NCBI GenBank assembly: GCA_028696495.1
Contig: JAQVGY010000009.1
Location: forward strand, 5,929-20,003
Direction: 5' to 3'
DNA from: Atribacterota bacterium
GTDB taxonomy: Bacteria > Atribacterota > Phoenicimicrobiia > Phoenicimicrobiales > Stramentimicrobiaceae
Length of the DNA: 14,075 nt
Shown: positions 13,858-14,075 of the stretch, one piece after another
Layout: each line of letters starts with the position of its first letter
Numbering within the stretch: the stretch's first letter is position 1
Program-made: the position numbers and the translations under genes
The notes under the pieces: generated by a model
The model's input: only the letters and a program-made list of their open reading frames with translations
The model's database searches: none
Told to the model about the DNA's origin: nothing

Positions 13858-14075
13858 ATGAGTTTAACACGATTTTTAAAAGGTTTAGTCATTATTCTTG
13901 TTGGGGCTATTCTGTTATTAAACAATCTCAATATTTTGGAGTGGGCTGTCTGGCCAAATATATTAAAGCTCTGGCCGCTCTTACTAATCAGTGTTGGTAT
14001 CAGTTTAATTTTTAGAAAGAGACTCTCCTGGTTAGGGCCTTTAGTCATTCTATTGGGCATTGTTTTTGGCATCAG
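13858..14075 (+). CDS. small multi-pass membrane protein, LiaI/LiaF-like (DUF5668 type), 3' end cut
   Basis: Seen: 72 complete codons from ATG to the right edge without a stop. Two or three hydrophobic helices are visible: FLKGLVIILVGAILLLNNL (6-24), a middle WPLLLISVGISLIF segment and a third beginning WLGPLVILLGIVFGI. The NNL/N turn after the first helix and the WPLLLI.GI pattern are characteristic of the LiaI/LiaF-type transmembrane region (DUF5668). Known: relatives include parts of envelope-stress modules and phage-shock-like proteins, but many are of unknown role. The ATG is preceded by AGAGAGGAG, 8 bases upstream, within an inverted repeat. It lies 123 bp after the TPR gene on the same strand. 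The rest of the protein, and whether a soluble C-terminal domain follows, is outside the window. Confidence 0.75.
   Translation, partial: MSLTRFLKGLVIILVGAILLLNNLNILEWAVWPNILKLWPLLLISVGISLIFRKRLSWLGPLVILLGIVFGI

Overview
The window is AT-rich bacterial DNA with compact genes, strong AGGAGG-type ribosome binding sites and several TTG starts. It carries no rRNA, tRNA or CRISPR. The gene set (FtsZ next to a Soj-like ParA, a LonC-like protease, a long AMP-forming acyl-CoA synthetase, a LysM/coiled-coil envelope protein) fits an anaerobic low-GC or deep-branching bacterium. Atribacterota or a Firmicutes-related lineage are guesses; no marker here fixes the phylum.

Left part (1-5662), all on the minus strand, read from right to left: a ParA/Soj-type ATPase and FtsZ overlap by 35 bp, and both start with TTG. 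A decayed transposase fragment follows, then deoxyribose-phosphate aldolase (deoC), exonuclease III (xth) and an SbcD/Mre11-type nuclease that runs off the left edge. deoC, xth and sbcD are tightly spaced and probably form a DNA-repair and nucleotide-salvage operon. The transposase remnant separates it from the division/partition pair.

Middle part (5663-9613): a 465-bp divergent spacer holds a near-consensus promoter whose -10 box and start point lie under a perfect 22-bp palindrome. This promoter drives a 723-residue long-chain acyl-CoA synthetase. Convergent to it is a membrane-anchored coiled-coil protein with a C-terminal LysM domain and an internal duplication of about 56 residues.

Right part (9614-14075), plus strand: a second divergent spacer carries a strong extended -10 promoter and, just before the ribosome binding site, a 9-N9-9 inverted repeat. 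Next is a LonC-like protease with an intact Ser-Lys dyad but a Walker A lysine changed to arginine. It is followed by an exported TPR protein, preceded by a promoter-like element with a dyad in its spacer, and by the first 72 codons of a small multi-pass membrane protein of the LiaI/LiaF-like (DUF5668) type.

No clearly new multi-gene system is visible. The most notable items are the coupled parA-ftsZ pair, the palindromic operator over the acyl-CoA synthetase promoter and the structured leader of the Lon-like protease gene.
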